Assembly (NCBI GenBank): GCA_031769625.1
Contig: JAUIMM010000698.1
Location: 1,352,001-1,416,000 of the forward strand
Source of the DNA: Taudactylus pleione
Lineage: Eukaryota; Chordata; Amphibia; Anura; Myobatrachidae
Length of the DNA: 64,000 bases
Direction of reading: 5' to 3'
Position numbers and translations under genes: made by a program. The notes under the pieces were generated by a model, which did not search any database, had not been told where the DNA came from, and was given only the letters and a program-made list of their open reading frames with translations. Shown here one piece after another: positions 1-11,609 of the stretch. The number at the start of each line of letters is the position of its first letter. Within the stretch, counting starts at the first letter, position 1.

Positions 1-237
1 GGCACGCCTGCGTTCGGATCACCACTCCCCGGTTTCAAGCACCTTCCCCTGTTACCACCCACAAACGCCTCATCCTGTCACTCAAATTAGCATGCACTCG
101 CTATTTTGCGAGTGCTCGATTTCCGACCGCACTGACTGGTTGGCGCATACGCATTACGACCCATACGCATGCGCAGTTGTGCGAACATCGCTTGGAGCGA
201 ACGAGCGTCCGCTTACGAGCGGCTCTGAATCAGGCCC
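1..237. mobile_element. Right part of a GGGCCTGATTCAGA-type MITE
   Basis: The window opens inside this element. Its right end, ending GGCTCTGAATCAGGCCC at 237 and followed by ATA, is the inverted form of the GGGCCTGATTCAGA terminus found at 15542, 26719, 28045 and 29091. The interior (CACCACTCCCC, CACCTTCCCCTGTTACC, CACTCAAA) matches 28380-28460 of the complete copy at 28045-28609. It has no coding capacity. The 3-bp target duplications of sister copies suggest a PIF/Harbinger-like non-autonomous element; that class assignment is inference. Confidence 0.75.
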
Positions 238-467
238 ATAGATTGTTCCATTATTTACATTTATCACATGTATCAGGAAGCCAACAGCAAGGTAAATAAC
301 GCAGCACAATTAAAAATGCAATTGGACATGAGAACAGCAGTGCTATTTTTCAGTGGGAACTCCATTCCTTACCCTCTCATTAACTCTGACGTAATGTCCT
401 GGGCCAAAATGTATTTTCCATGAGTTAAGTTTTATTTTAAATGCCATTTTGAGTGCCTTCTTTTCTA

Positions 468-470
<3 letters not shown>

Positions 471-507
<37 letters not shown>

Positions 508-553
508 ATAGCTCCAACCCAGAAAAATAGCCCTGGATAATGAATTTGAAAGG

Positions 554-592
<39 letters not shown>

Positions 593-602
593 GTATATGT
601 AT
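471..602. repeat. (TA)n and (GT)n microsatellites
   Basis: There is a (TA)n run at about 471-505, a short unique stretch, then (GT)n at about 555-584 passing into TATATGTG. Together with the TA run at 864-919 it brackets the hairpin at 617-793. The small ORFs across it are microsatellite artefacts. Confidence 0.95.
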
Positions 603-616
603 ATATTTATATTAAA

Positions 617-793
617 ACAGCTAGTTCAGCACTTACATAAGCGAATAAACAAACGGGTCACTCCAAGTCTTGTAAAGTATAAAAAATTTTTATGCAATCC
701 GCATAATGCGGATTGCATACATTTTTTTTCTACTTTACAAGACTTGGAGTGACCCGTTTGTTTATGCGCTTATGTAAGTGCTGAACTAGCTGT
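617..793. mobile_element. 177-bp near-perfect hairpin element
   Basis: The two 63-bp arms (617-679 and 731-793) are reverse complements with one mismatch (A versus C in GCGAATAAAC/GTTTATGCGC). The loop is itself palindromic (ATGCAATCCGCAT / ATGCGGATTGCAT). The element is fully fold-back with no coding capacity and lies between TA-rich microsatellites. It is probably a fold-back or MITE-type DNA element; the family is not identified. The tiny arm divergence implies recent origin or arm correction. Confidence 0.8.
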
Positions 794-859
794 TTGTATT
801 CATATTTGCGGGAGCACCCAGGCAGTTGCCAAGAAGCAAGTGAGTGCCAGACTATTGGA

Positions 860-863
<4 letters not shown>

Positions 864-899
<36 letters not shown>

Positions 900-919
900 A
901 TAATATAATATAATATATA
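864..919. repeat. (TA)n microsatellite
   Basis: This is a run of TA dinucleotides degenerating into TATTATAATATAATA. It lies about 70 bp to the right of the hairpin at 617-793. Confidence 0.95.
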
Positions 920-934
920 TACACATACTAGTAG

Positions 935-1013
935 ATGTATAGGAGAGCACTCACCAGACTTCTTAGGTTGTATCCGAAACGATTACAACTTTTTTATTAA
1001 ATATATATATATA

Positions 1014-1075
<62 letters not shown>

Positions 1076-1205
1076 TTTTTTTTTGACGTTTCAGCTTCAG
1101 CCAAGCCTTTTTCAGGACTGACCGCACAAACCACCAACCATAGCAAACAACAAGGTAACAGTGTGTGTGTCATGGGTACTATTTATACCATAGGTCTGTG
1201 TATCA
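935..1205. mobile_element. Interspersed repeat with GACGTTTCA motif, split by TA/GT tract
   Basis: The left part (GAGCACTCACCAGACTTCTT then CCGAAACGATTACAAC) and the right part (GACGTTTCAGCTTCAGCC then TTTTTCAGGACTGACC) are separated by TA/GT and poly-T at about 1003-1084. The ACGTTTCA / TGAAACGT signature with a nearby CTTTTTCAGGAC-like motif recurs near 1370, 38520-38590 and 55940-55970, always near TA or GT microsatellites. Boundaries are approximate and the class is not identified. Confidence 0.45.
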
Positions 1206-3031
1206 TAGCTTACCACGAGGACCGCTACCGGAAGTGACATCATGGTGGTCAAATCCTTTATCATGTACTCACCTTACTTGTAAGTGCATAACAATAGGGG
1301 CAGCTATGTCCTTCCTATATATAACATGATACACACACACATGTGGTCCCTGACAAAAGGGCATGGGAGCCCTGAAACGTTAACAAAATGTTTGACCATC
1401 TGCTTAAATGCCGGGGCTGTAACTTGTTACTGTGTATTGAGAGCTATACCTGTTAATACAGGGAGTGCCGCCTTTTCCATATGGGATATCTGCATTGGAT
1501 ATTTTTCATACAGGGGACTGAAAATATGTTTTGAGTAGTGCCAGACTTGGGAAAATATGTGTGTCTGTATGTATGTGTGTATATATACTGTGTGTGTGTA
1601 TATATAATGTATTGTGCATAGCAAGTTCTGCGTTCTGCTATTAATCCTCCTCTTGTCTGTGCTTAATAGTGTCACTGTCATTTGCTAGAGTAGAGCGTAT
1701 TAATGGGTTAATGGGGGGAGGTGGGAGCAGGGGCTGTGCAATGAATTTGTGGGACATATCCTGTTCTGTCTGTGTGACTTCCCCTTTGTGCTTCTCCCCC
1801 TCCTCTCCTGTGTGCGCCCCCCTCCTTGTAGAAATATGTCAAGTCTGGAAACCGTTCATTTCAAAGATTTTTCTTTTAAGCAAGGCATGGGGAAGTTGGC
1901 TGCATGTGTAATGTATATCGCCCTCATAACTCAGCTAATAAATTACTAGAAGAGAGGGAGGTGGTGGGGAGAGACTCCTAGCTTACTCTGTGTGTCACTA
2001 TTTCTGGCTGTTATAGGTTTGCCAGCAAAAAGTCAGAGCTTGTTAAAGTGGTTACAACTCTTAAGGGTCCAAAGAGTCTGTTTTGTGGGACTTAGGTTAA
2101 GGATGTTTCCTGTTCTGCCTCCCTTGCCGTCACGTCACACACCCCCCTGTCCAAGCCTGTGTTTTGAATTGGTGCATTCTCTGACATATCCCCAGTGTAT
2201 ATACCATTTCTGTGTGCGCTTTGTGGTGTGCTTGGATTTGAGACTTCTTTGTGAGCCAGTTAGATGTCCAGGTTGGGTTTATATTTGATACAGTATAATT
2301 TGCCTATGAGTTAATAAAACGTGAAACAATAACAGTCACTGGTGACTCGGAGAATAGCCCAGATTTGTCATGCCACATTTTGCTAACTTGGTGTGACCCG
2401 GTTGTTCTGGAGGGTATTTAAGTCCATTTTGCTTTATGATCTTCACGTTCTGCTTTTACCAATGAACAGCAGCAGTACCTACTACTACAGCAAACCCTAA
2501 TGGGTACACTGTGTATGTTCTTATGGGATGTAAATAGTGTAGCAGTTCTATGAAGTGTCTTATTTTTACTTTTGGTAACTCGCTGCATTCTGGCAGCTAG
2601 AACTCCTCAGTACATAACCATTGTGGGATGCGTTTGTACCTGCTTTCTCTAATCTCTAGTGTTTGGATTTGTGTCAATTAACCCTTTAATTAGTTGTTAG
2701 CACGTTTCGGGCATTTACTTTTTTTTTTTCTTTCCTTTTAAAACAATACATTCATCTCCACCTTCTACAGCTCACCGAGGTTTTCATTTACTCCAAAGCT
2801 TCACTTTTCAAAACTGCCTCCTTTCTTCACCATCCCCCCCGCCAGCTCTGCGGCATCTTACGGTTCTTTACCTCGGGAATTAGATTCCTATTGTCATGCA
2901 ACAAACTTTTTCTTCATACGTGAGATCCTGCCTACTAAATGGCTAGTTTTGTATTCATGTCCGCATTTATTGTACTTAAACCCGTTAGCACTTTAAATGT
3001 CCTCCATCTCTAGTGCTGTTTACCTCACTAA
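1206..3031. other. No gene seen
   Basis: This is moderately AT-rich single-copy-looking sequence. CCCTGAAACGTTAAC at about 1370 resembles the ACGTTTCA repeats elsewhere, and GT/TA runs lie at 1560-1610. Short ORFs (longest about 98 codons near 1992-2288) have no recognisable domain and no neighbouring exon-like sequence. No coding or RNA signal is visible. Confidence 0.5.
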
Positions 3032-3525
3032 GGGGTCTATTCATTATGTTAATTACCGGGGTCCGAGCAATTACCAGGCAGCGGAGCAATTCATCATTGC
3101 TCCGTCGCGGAGACAGCTGATCTGAAAATCAGCTGTGTCCCTAAAGGCTTTCACTGCTCCTTTCTGGGCAGTGAAACTTAGCACTGCCGAGTCTGACTCG
3201 GCAGTGCTAGTGCGCCTGCGTGAATTAGAGTTCACGCAGCTGCACAAAGCCTCGGCGTCCGGCGGAGGGATCCTAAAGAATCCCACTTTGCAACCCAGGA
3301 CTCAAACGCCATCTGAAGATGGCATATGCTCCTGCAGTCAGCTTGATAAGTTTCTGTCTCCATACTAGTGTATGGGGACAGCCGGCCACATTGGGAGAGA
3401 AAAGTGTGATATCTCCTGCATTACCTTTTTGATGAATGACCCCAAAGCTTAATTTCTCCAAAAGCAGGTGAAAATTTTAATTTTCACCTGCTTTTGGAGA
3501 AATTAAGTGATAATGAATATACCCC
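3032..3525. mobile_element. Harbinger-like MITE with TAA duplication
   Basis: Terminal inverted repeats GGGGTCTATTCATTATG and ATAATGAATATACCCC are flanked by TAA on both sides (3029-3031 and 3526-3528). This fits PIF/Harbinger target preference. The interior holds further fold-backs: GCCGAGTCTGACTCGGC near 3187, and a strong hairpin at 3451-3504 whose arms pair over about 25 bp (AATTTCTCCAAAAGCAGGTG) around a four-base centre. There is no transposase, so it is non-autonomous. Confidence 0.85.
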
Positions 3526-3604
3526 TAAGGGGGAGGATGTTGGCCATACCAACTAATAAGCTTCTTACTGTCATTGTACAGACTGTGCTAAAGTAAAAAT
3601 GGCG

Positions 3605-4066
3605 CATTTATTATTCGCATTGCTGCCTCACAGCGCTGGGGTCATGTGTTTGATTCCATCCAGGACCTTGATAGTGTGACATTTATCTCTACATGTTTCG
3701 CATGGATTTCCCCCAGGTACTCTGCAATCCAAAATCGCACTGGTAGCTAAATTGGCTTCTGAAAAATAAAAATAACATGTATGTGTCCATGTGATAGAGA
3801 AGGGGGAGATGTATCAAACAGTGTAAAGAGTGTAGACGTTGCCCATAGCAATCAATTAGCTTTGCAGTAACCTTTATCAAGTACATTCTATATAATGATG
3901 GGTATAGTTGCTATGGGCAGATTCAACACTAGTCCAATTCTCCACTCTTACACTGCATGATGCATCTTCCCCCTGTAGATTGTAAGCTCCATTGGGGACT
4001 GATGTGAACTTATTCTATATAAAGCACTGCGTAATATCTGTGCAGTATAGAAATAACTTGTAATAA
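3605..4066 (+). mobile_element. LINE/SINE 3' tail, probably L2-type, split by a MITE
   Basis: The 5' part (3605-3800) carries CCTCACAGCGCTGGGGTCAT and the GGATTTCCCCCAGGTACTC block. The 3' part (3975-4066) carries TAGATTGTAAGCTCCATTGG then an AAAGCACTGCGTAATAT...AATAAATAAT tail. These two blocks usually sit together at the end of L2-like elements in frogs (recollection, not a search). Here they are separated by the 174-bp MITE at 3801-3974. The first block has a relative at 47707-47925. Confidence 0.6.
3801..3974. mobile_element. 174-bp MITE nested in the LINE tail
   Basis: Terminal inverted repeats AGGGGGAGATGTATCA and TGATGCATCTTCCCCCT extend inward (GTGTAAAGAGTG / CACTCTTACAC). The middle is also partly palindromic (TTGCCCATAGCAA / TTGCTATGGGCA). 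It has no coding capacity. It splits the flanking LINE tail, so it is the younger insertion. Confidence 0.75.
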
Positions 4067-5552
4067 ATAATATCTGGAACAAAGTGTTAACACCCTGTGC
4101 CTCTTGCTGTACTATAAAGAGAAGTGCTCTGTACCCAGAAGGCACAGTCGCACACTTACACATAAACACCGGCACATAAACACATAAATGTATGTTTGAT
4201 ACAAGAGCTAATTGTGTGTGTAAATGTTCCAGGACTCCACGGATGTAATTTGCAGTACAAGAATCGTACCACCATGGTGAGAGAACACGTTTCCAGTGCA
4301 ACCCTGCGCTGCCAATTAGCACTCAGCAAATATGTACAGAAGAGTACAGAGAGTGCCCAATCCAGAGCTGGCATCTAGGTGCCTAATGCTAAGTGCATGG
4401 AGAGTGTAACTGGGGCCAACTTAACTGGTTTCTTACTATGGCCTTGTGCAAATTATAACAACACATGAATGTACAGGTAGTACATTGTATGTAGACTTAC
4501 CCTTTTCCAAGGAAAAAAGCATAGTCTAATTGGGGGGTTCCATCAATGTATGCAGTTACTTCGTTTGCCTAACAAAGGGTTAATGCATATTACCCGTGGG
4601 GTTGTAATTTGTAGCAGCATTGTTCTACATAGCCTTGTTTTTACAGATCTATATGGACTGAGTTTGTCACAACAGCTCTGACACAAAAAAGTTTCTATAA
4701 ATGTAAAGTGGTTTAGCCACAGTTGCCATTTCAGGTGCATTAACCTTTTCAAACACAGTTACAAAATAATGTTAATTGTTGTTTCACATTCTAGCAAGCC
4801 AAAGGCTGGTAAAGTGACACGGAAGCGGAGATATAAAGCTGGCAGGACATTGTCAGACAGAGATGGTGTCTGGTTACTGCCAGGTGTGTGAATCTGTTAG
4901 TCAGGTACATTCCTGGCTGATGGAATGTATTCTTTGTTGGGGGCTAAGCCAGCCAGCCAGCCAGGGCAATAAGAGCTCACAATGTTTGTCAGGTGCATTG
5001 TCTAGGAGTCTGTACACTGCAACAAAATGTACTAAAATAATGCATTGTGTGGTCTTCATACATGTTGGTATGTTGTTGTTATGTGCGTGTACATATCTTA
5101 AGTATGAAGTACTTAAAAATATCAGATAACCTACAGTATACTTATATTGAAGGTAATTATTTTTCTATTTCTGTATGTTCAGTAAAAATACATGTACTGC
5201 ATTATTCTGCGCAGACGGACTTATTGACTTTCTCTGTGTTGTGAGTGGGAGCTGCAATGTTGCCTTGTTGCAGTCACTGTAATTATACCCATTGATAACA
5301 GAAAACAGCGCCACACAGTGGATGAAATATGAAACAAAGCTTAGTTCTGACAAAGCTAGCAATCGGGATACAGGCACAAGCTTAAAACGTCAGCCAACTG
5401 CATACGGCATTGACACCGCCTGCGACCAAGAATCGGGCCCATCATGTTGTACTTATAGGTTCCATACACTGTGTATATGATACGCTAATTAAAAATAATG
5501 TTGCATATATAGTATCAGCAATTACGACAACATCCCTATCTAATAGAGCTTA
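4067..5552. other. No gene seen
   Basis: This is AT-rich sequence without recognisable repeats or exon-like structure. A short AGCC tandem (about 4950-4963) is the only simple repeat. ORFs up to 124 codons on the minus strand near 3948-4322 overlap the LINE tail and look fortuitous. Confidence 0.5.
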
Positions 5553-5734
5553 GGCTTAGATTTATCAACGAGTGATATTTTTTGTTATCGTTACTTGTAT
5601 CTTAAATGGTGCTCCAACCATTTGGCTCCTGTCATTTTTCAAACACATGACAGTTGGGAGCTCATTGGTTGGAGCATCATTTAAGATTAGTAACGAGTGA
5701 TAACAAGAGTATCACTCGTTGATAAACCTGGGCC
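5553..5734. mobile_element. 182-bp hairpin MITE with TTA duplication
   Basis: The ends are GGCTTAGATTTATCAACGAG and CTCGTTGATAAACCTGGGCC, flanked by TTA on both sides (5550-5552 and 5735-5737). Almost the whole element folds back; for example GGTGCTCCAACCATTTGG pairs with the region around 5660-5685. The 3-bp TTA duplication supports a PIF/Harbinger-like origin. Confidence 0.85.
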
Positions 5735-6816
5735 TTAGAATCTTATCAGGAAGTTGGAGACCTACACTAATGGGTGGGTAAGTAGGTCAAATTGCAAAAT
5801 CACAACAACAATATGCAAGAACATGTATATTTTTGTTACACCTGAGAGATTTGTATAGAATTGTGCCTACTATTTTGTCACTATTTTCCTTTTTTTTTTT
5901 CTCCTGAAGTTTACATTTAAAGATGGTATATATTTGATTTGGTGCTTAAAATGAGCATCAGATCTCAGCTAGGAACTTTTTCATGAAGGGTTATTGTTAT
6001 TAAACAGCCTGGCAACACTGGCTCCAGACAAGAACAAAAAGTTTTAACTTGCAATAGCAGGCACTTTTTGGACATGTCTTTTTAAAAGTGGGTTGTTAGT
6101 GGGGTGACAGGCTCTTTTTAAAAGAGGGTGAAAGGGTTGCAGCTGGCTTTTTCTCTAAAAGACGTCTGTGAACTTTCTAGAGAGAAGGGGAGGGTGCTTG
6201 AAGGGGGCAGCAGTGTAGAATGCAGGTGCCACACAATGGGGCAGCTGAGGGGCATTGTGGCATGTTCTTGTTCACCAGAAAACTCCATCTGGCAGTGCAC
6301 AGGATGCTCTCTCATTCTAATGGGTAACAAATCATATCCCAGTACACCCTCTCCTCTGCATGGGCCATGTGTAAGCCCTCCTACTGCATTACAACTAACT
6401 TCTGTCTGGTTCTGAAATTGTTAGCTGGAAATGTACCATTGCTCACAGAGTGAAAGCTGAAACTGCTCAGACTCACTCTTGCACTCCCCTGTCCCCACCT
6501 TGGTGTGCCACATCCCCTACAGATGGCCCCATTGCAGCTGCACTAATCCCCGTATAAAAACAAAGCCTTTGGGGTCCTTTACAGGGTTTTCTGAAATCCC
6601 TTTTTTTCTTCTTCTTGCCTTTCTTGGAATTATGTGCACATAATGTGAACATCCGTTTACTTCCCACCTAGTGTTGCACTTAACTAGTGATCAATAAGAT
6701 CTCAGGAAAGTTGCGTGGACAAGTTGAAACTTTATATATAATGACAAAGTGTTCACATCAAAGAGTTATTGAAAATTAAAAACAAGGTTGAATGATACAA
6801 GTATTGTTTGTACATA
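5735..6816. other. No gene seen
   Basis: No repeat or RNA gene is recognised. The plus-strand ORF at 6128-6415 (95 codons) and its minus-strand counterpart have no domain, signal peptide or neighbouring exon and are not called. Confidence 0.5.
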
Positions 6817-7022
6817 GGGCTCAATCCAATTAACCGCGAAGGGGACGAGTTGCCATTGCAACGGCATAGAAACACCGGCAAAGCCACCGAAATCCATGCC
6901 CCCCCCCTCGCGAACCAATTTCACCCTGCACTCACCCTACGGGGCTGCATACAAAAATCCATGAGTCTGGAGGTACCGTAAGTGCGACATACAGACGCAC
7001 TTACTGCTAAGTGGATTGAGCC
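6817..7022. mobile_element. 206-bp Harbinger-like MITE
   Basis: Terminal repeats GGGCTCAATCCAATTAA and CTAAGTGGATTGAGCC are flanked by ATA (6814-6816) and ATT (7023-7025). The GGGCTCAATCCAATTA motif resembles the terminus of the MITE at 57272-57464. It is non-coding, with a C-tract at 6900-6908. Confidence 0.8.
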
Positions 7023-7405
7023 ATTATGTTGCAGGCAGACTTGTATGCCAACGCTGCTAGTTTTACAGGTTCACACTTTGAGCCTGATCCTGAAGTGGGA
7101 GTAAAGCAAAATAGAGCACGTAACTGTGTACCTGGACAAACCATGTTACACTGCAGGCAGATTTATTATTACACTACCACCCCCACTCTAAAATCTAAAT
7201 TTCCCTGCATATTTTAACCTACTTGCCAGCTCTTCCTAAATGTCAGGGAGACTCCCTGAAATTGTAGCAATCTCCCTGATTGCATCTTACCCCTATTATA
7301 TAGTTGTTATATACTTGGGGGAAAAAATAAATCCGAGATATATATATTCAATGCAATAATCAGTGCCATTTCCCTGCATTGGTTATAAAGCGCAATGATC
7401 CCCAT
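7023..7405. other. No gene seen
   Basis: This is a short stretch between two elements. It contains CAGGGAGACTCCCTGAAATT (7233-7252), a motif that also occurs inverted at 37572-37615, so part of it may be an old repeat. Nothing coding is visible. Confidence 0.4.
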
Positions 7406-8420
7406 CAGTGGCGTACCTAGGGTCTTCGGAGCCCAGGACAAGTTTAAGATTGGCGCCCCCCCCCTACACAATATAGTAAAATATATAGGGAGTGGTCACA
7501 TACTGGAAGGGGCATGGCTACTGAAAATGGGGCATGCCTACATGACACGCCACCCTTTTCTTGTCCCTCTGGGAACATTCCTTTACATTCCATATACACC
7601 TTACCTATATGGTGGTTTCTCACAATGTGGAATCCCTCGCTGGGAAGACAGCGTCTTCAGTCGGTATTCAATATTCATGTAGGTCTCATCATCCGGAAGA
7701 TGCCTGTTTGTGTAGGAATATAAACAAGGTCATCATCATACGACAGTGGTTCAACCAGACTCGTGCCCCCTGTGTAACGTCCTTCCCCCTGCATCTCTTA
7801 GCCACACCATAATCTCACTGCATCGTCTCTTAGCCACACCATCATCTCCCTCTCTGCGTCTTCGCTCAGCCACATCATCACCTCCCCCCGCCTCATCTAT
7901 CAGCACACCATCACCGCCCCTCCCCTGCGTCAACTCTCAACACAACATCATCTCCTCTGTGTCGTCTCTCGGCACACCATCACCTCCCCCCTGTGTCAAC
8001 TCTCAGCCACACCATCATCTCACCACCGCGCCGTCTCTCAGCACACCATCACCTCCCCCCGCGTCGTCTCCCAGCACTTTGCCACCCCCCGCTTCATCTC
8101 TCAATCAGGCGATCAGCTCCCCCTGTGTCGTCTGTTACCCCATCATCTTCCCCCCCACGTTCTCTCTGCACACAGACACACACTGACACAGATACACACA
8201 CACTGACATATATGCACACACTGACGTAGATACACACTGACACACATACACACACACACACACACTGACACATATACACACTGAAAGCCTATACAGACAC
8301 ACACTTCTTTCACACAGATATAGCCAGGAGCTCCCCATCCCCTCTCCCCTGGCACCACAAATGAAAAATTAACACACACACCCCCTCCCGCGGCAGCTTA
8401 GCCATCCCTCGATAGCATCT
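7406..8420. mobile_element. hAT-like element with internal satellite
   Basis: The left terminus CAGTGGCGTACCTAGGG resembles the hAT-like end CAGTGGCGGAACTAG at 35615. After a GGCGCCCCC segment comes a degenerate minisatellite (about 7780-8160) built from CTCTCAGCACACCATCACCT-like units of roughly 30-37 bp. Beyond it lies a CA-rich microsatellite (8161-8300). I could not identify a clean right terminus, so the end is approximate. ORFs through the satellite (such as 7746-8186) are translated repeat. Confidence 0.55.
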
Positions 8421-8441
8421 TGCAATGTGCAGCCTTTTTTC

Positions 8442-8750
8442 TGGATACAGTCAATATCCCGACTGTTGGTATTCAAGTGCTCAGAATCCCAGCACCGGCA
8501 TCCTGGCCACCGGAATCCCGAAGGTAAGTAGTAGGGTTAGGCACTAAGGGGGGGGGGGTTAGGTTTAGGGTGTGTGGAGGGGGAGGTTAGGTTTTGGCTC
8601 TGGGGGGGGGGTTAGGGTCAGGCACCGGGGATTTAGGGTAGAGGGGAAGGGTTAGAATACTGACCGACAGGTGTCTGTATTCCAACCCTGTCGGGGTGCC
8701 GGCGTCTGGATTCTGACTGTCGGAATTCTGATCGCTGGCATCCTGTACCC
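8442..8750. mobile_element. Non-autonomous element with telomere-like core
   Basis: The ends are GGATACAGTCAATATCCCGA and ATCGCTGGCATCCTGTACCC. The flanks contain repeated fragments of a 'GGAATCCCGA / TCGGAATTCTGA' motif. The core (about 8520-8650) is G-rich with TTAGGGTTAGGCACT, GGGTTAGG and GGTTAGGTT repeats. Sister elements lie at 18861, 24368, 31000, 31752, 41827 and 59721. There is no ORF; the class is unknown. Confidence 0.65.
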
Positions 8751-8989
8751 AACCCCCTTTTTTGCTAGCATTACTAGAGGTGTGTGTGATTCTCTGTTCT
8801 GGTTTTCGTGAATCATGTTAAAATACGATAGTTTGCTTGTCACCTATACATTAAAATATCTACATTGTCTTAGATGCACTGTAATAGTATTTATTAGCAA
8901 TTATTTATATAGCACAGTAATACAATGTCTTAAATTTCCTTATTTCACACGTTTTTTTCTGTTTATTAAACACAACCATATGCAATCAG

Positions 8990-9970
8990 AATGTCCTTTT
9001 ACAAAGTCGATATTTACAATTGCCGACATTTACATAATGTCGACATTTCCGTTAGTGTTAGACATAGAATTACAGTACAAGCACATTGTCGATATTACAA
9101 CTATGGCCCGTATTCAATTAGGGAGCGAAATGTCCAGCACCACATCGGTGCTTTTCTGGGGATAAAGTATCGGGCACGTGCCCGCTTTATCCCCGTTTTC
9201 AATTTGGGGCCGGCAGAAAAGTAAGTATTGGGAAAAACAGGGGAATTTTCGGGAATTCATCCAGGGACCCCCCTAATGATGTCCAGACATGGGGGATCAC
9301 TGTGGGTACCCCCGTTTAGCACTGCAGAATGTGTTCTGCATTTTTAAATAGCCGCGGCAGGTGTTTTTTTTCCGACATTAAAGAAGTGATGCAGAAGAGC
9401 ACTTCGCTTTTTTTTTTTTCATTATAAAAAGTGGTCCCATCAAATTTGGGGTACATGAAAATGGGCACTAGCATATTTTTTAAGTCCCTAAACTAATTTT
9501 TTTAAAGATTCTGCAAAAAGGCACCTGCCGCTAATAGCCTATTCTAGAAAACACCTGACGCATACTTACAGAATACCCCTGAACTTATTGCGCTTTTTTT
9601 AAACCCTGTTCCCCATTTTTTTAATTAATTTTTTTACCTCAAAATTAAATTCTTTTTTTTTGGTGTCCCTATTTTATTATTTATTTATTTTTTTACACAG
9701 TTCATTTTTAGTGGCTATTCCCAGGGGTGCAGGCTATTTTTTTTTTTTTTTTTTAAGCCTGCACCCCTAAACCCCAATTTGGCACTTTGTTTCGCCATAT
9801 AAAACATGGTGAAAAGTTATCCCCGTTTTTTTTTCACTTTTCGAACCTGCGAAAAGTCTTGGAAATTTAATCCGGGGATAACTGAAATAGGCGAAAATTA
9901 CGTCATCGGCGATAAATTATCGCCTTTTCGCAGCCTAAAGGAATACCCCCCTATGTCGACAAAATATACC
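8990..9970. mobile_element. GTCGAC-rich repeat interrupted by a MITE
   Basis: The segments 8990-9104 (AAAGTCGATATTTACAATTG, ATGTCGACATTTCCG) and 9952-9970 (ATGTCGACAAAATATA) look like the two sides of one element containing the GTCGACATTT motif. That motif is also prominent in the nested element at 21519-21948. The 847-bp MITE at 9105-9951 sits between them with a TAT duplication. Outer boundaries are uncertain. Confidence 0.4.
9105..9951. mobile_element. 847-bp Harbinger-like non-autonomous element
   Basis: Terminal repeats GGCCCGTATTCAATTAGGG and CCTAAAGGAATACCCCCC are flanked by TAT on both sides (9102-9104 and 9952-9954). The interior has oligo-T tracts, a fold-back GGGCACGTGCCC (9172-9183) and AT-rich filler, with no transposase ORF. 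The 3-bp duplication and the GTATTCAATTAGG terminus fit PIF/Harbinger. Confidence 0.8.
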
Positions 9971-11609
9971 ACACCTGTTTTAATATGAGCTGCTCCCAGT
10001 GTGATGCCCAGCACATTCTAATCCATATAAGTGGCAACTGGTGGTGTGTTTTTTCCCTTCTCTGATCTAGAAATCCTGACGTTGTCTTTCACATGGCAGT
10101 TCTGTGGTAATCACAAACTAGGTTCCGTTCCGTAAAAAGTTATTTTTATTACTACTTGTTTCTAATGATATAAACAAACAGTGCAGAGTGTACAGATAAG
10201 TAAAATAACTAATGTTGTAAATGTGTATGTGTTCTTTATCATATATTTCTTTATTTGGAAATATAATATTGTTTTACTGTAATATCTTCTGCTTAGTTTC
10301 AAGCACACGTGCATCTTCTATGACTCTGTCTATGTCTCGCTGGTGTTCATGATCTGTACCTAATTTTCTCTGTCAGTCTAGCTCCTTTCTTCCGTGTTGT
10401 GATTCATTACTGCCAAGCTGTGTGTTTTATTTACATATCATCATGGTATGCGTATATGCAGGATTCCCTGCGTGTGTGGCATTATATGTGGGCAGCTACC
10501 CAGCATCCACCCTGAAAGTAATCCAAACTAGAAAACAAAAAAAACGGGTGTGACTATTAGCTGTAATATTGTGTGCTAATTATGTGTTATACTGATGAAA
10601 CGAAGGCCTTAAGCACCGTGCTCTAGACTGCACAGCACCACAATGCTTTGCCAGCCACTCCAGCAATCGCAGGGTTAGCACGGTGGTATGGAGAATAAAG
10701 CATCCTATACGGAATGTGTCGCAGAACAACTGAATTGTGTCCGTCATTGCTACTGCAGAAGCTACAAATAATGGCTATTGGACAAAAAATGCAAACTTGG
10801 AATATTTTGCTACAAAAATCAATTATTATTTTGAATAATTATTAGTCTTATTTGTATTTATTTTAAGTTATCCTTTTTGTTCTTTATTTGGACTGTCAAT
10901 GCCTTAAATGTCAAGAATAGAAACCGATTTGCATGTGGTCTACAGATGCTGACGTTTTGACTATTTAACTGAGGATCTAGTTGGTGCAGGTGAAACCATC
11001 CACGGGTGGCATGCTGCCTAATGTGATGAGTTCCTGTGAGTAGCTAATAACACATGGCCCCCTCAAATTACCGAATTAACTCCTGTTTGCCTGATTTTGG
11101 CATTCTATGATATATATGATATCTTCACCATTCCTGTAATGATGACTGATGCTCAGTGCACATAGGCTTTGGCCTAAATCTATTTGAATATGAGGAGATC
11201 CTCAAATAGGAGTAATATTTACATTAGACATACTGTATAGGAGGTCACCATGATAACCCTAAGATCCTAGCATTCCAGAAAGGAATCATCTGATTTGTGG
11301 AATGTTTCATAGTTGGATAAATGTTACTTGATGTTATGGTCATAAACTTGAGAGATAATATTGACATATTAATAATGACAGATAACAATGTGTTAGAAGA
11401 TTTGATTCCACTGCAATCTTGAGCTGTAACTGCTTTTCCTTCCAATCCAGTGACCTATGTGATATTATACTTTCTTACATAATCCAATCATCTCACCAGC
11501 TCCATACTTAAGGCTAATAACTTTTATTTGTTACTTCTGCTTCTATACTGCCATGGTTTCTTCATTTGGCAAAATGCTTAGTTGACCAATGTGGCTTGAG
11601 TGATTTATT
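9971..11609. other. No gene seen
   Basis: This is 1.6 kb of AT-rich DNA without an obvious repeat boundary, microsatellite or coding signal. The part at 10290-10480 is less AT-rich and could contain conserved noncoding DNA, but nothing in the sequence proves it. Confidence 0.45.

Noticed and set aside
3948..4322. 124-codon minus-strand ORF
   Set aside because: It overlaps the end of a MITE and a LINE tail, and no homologous motif is seen.
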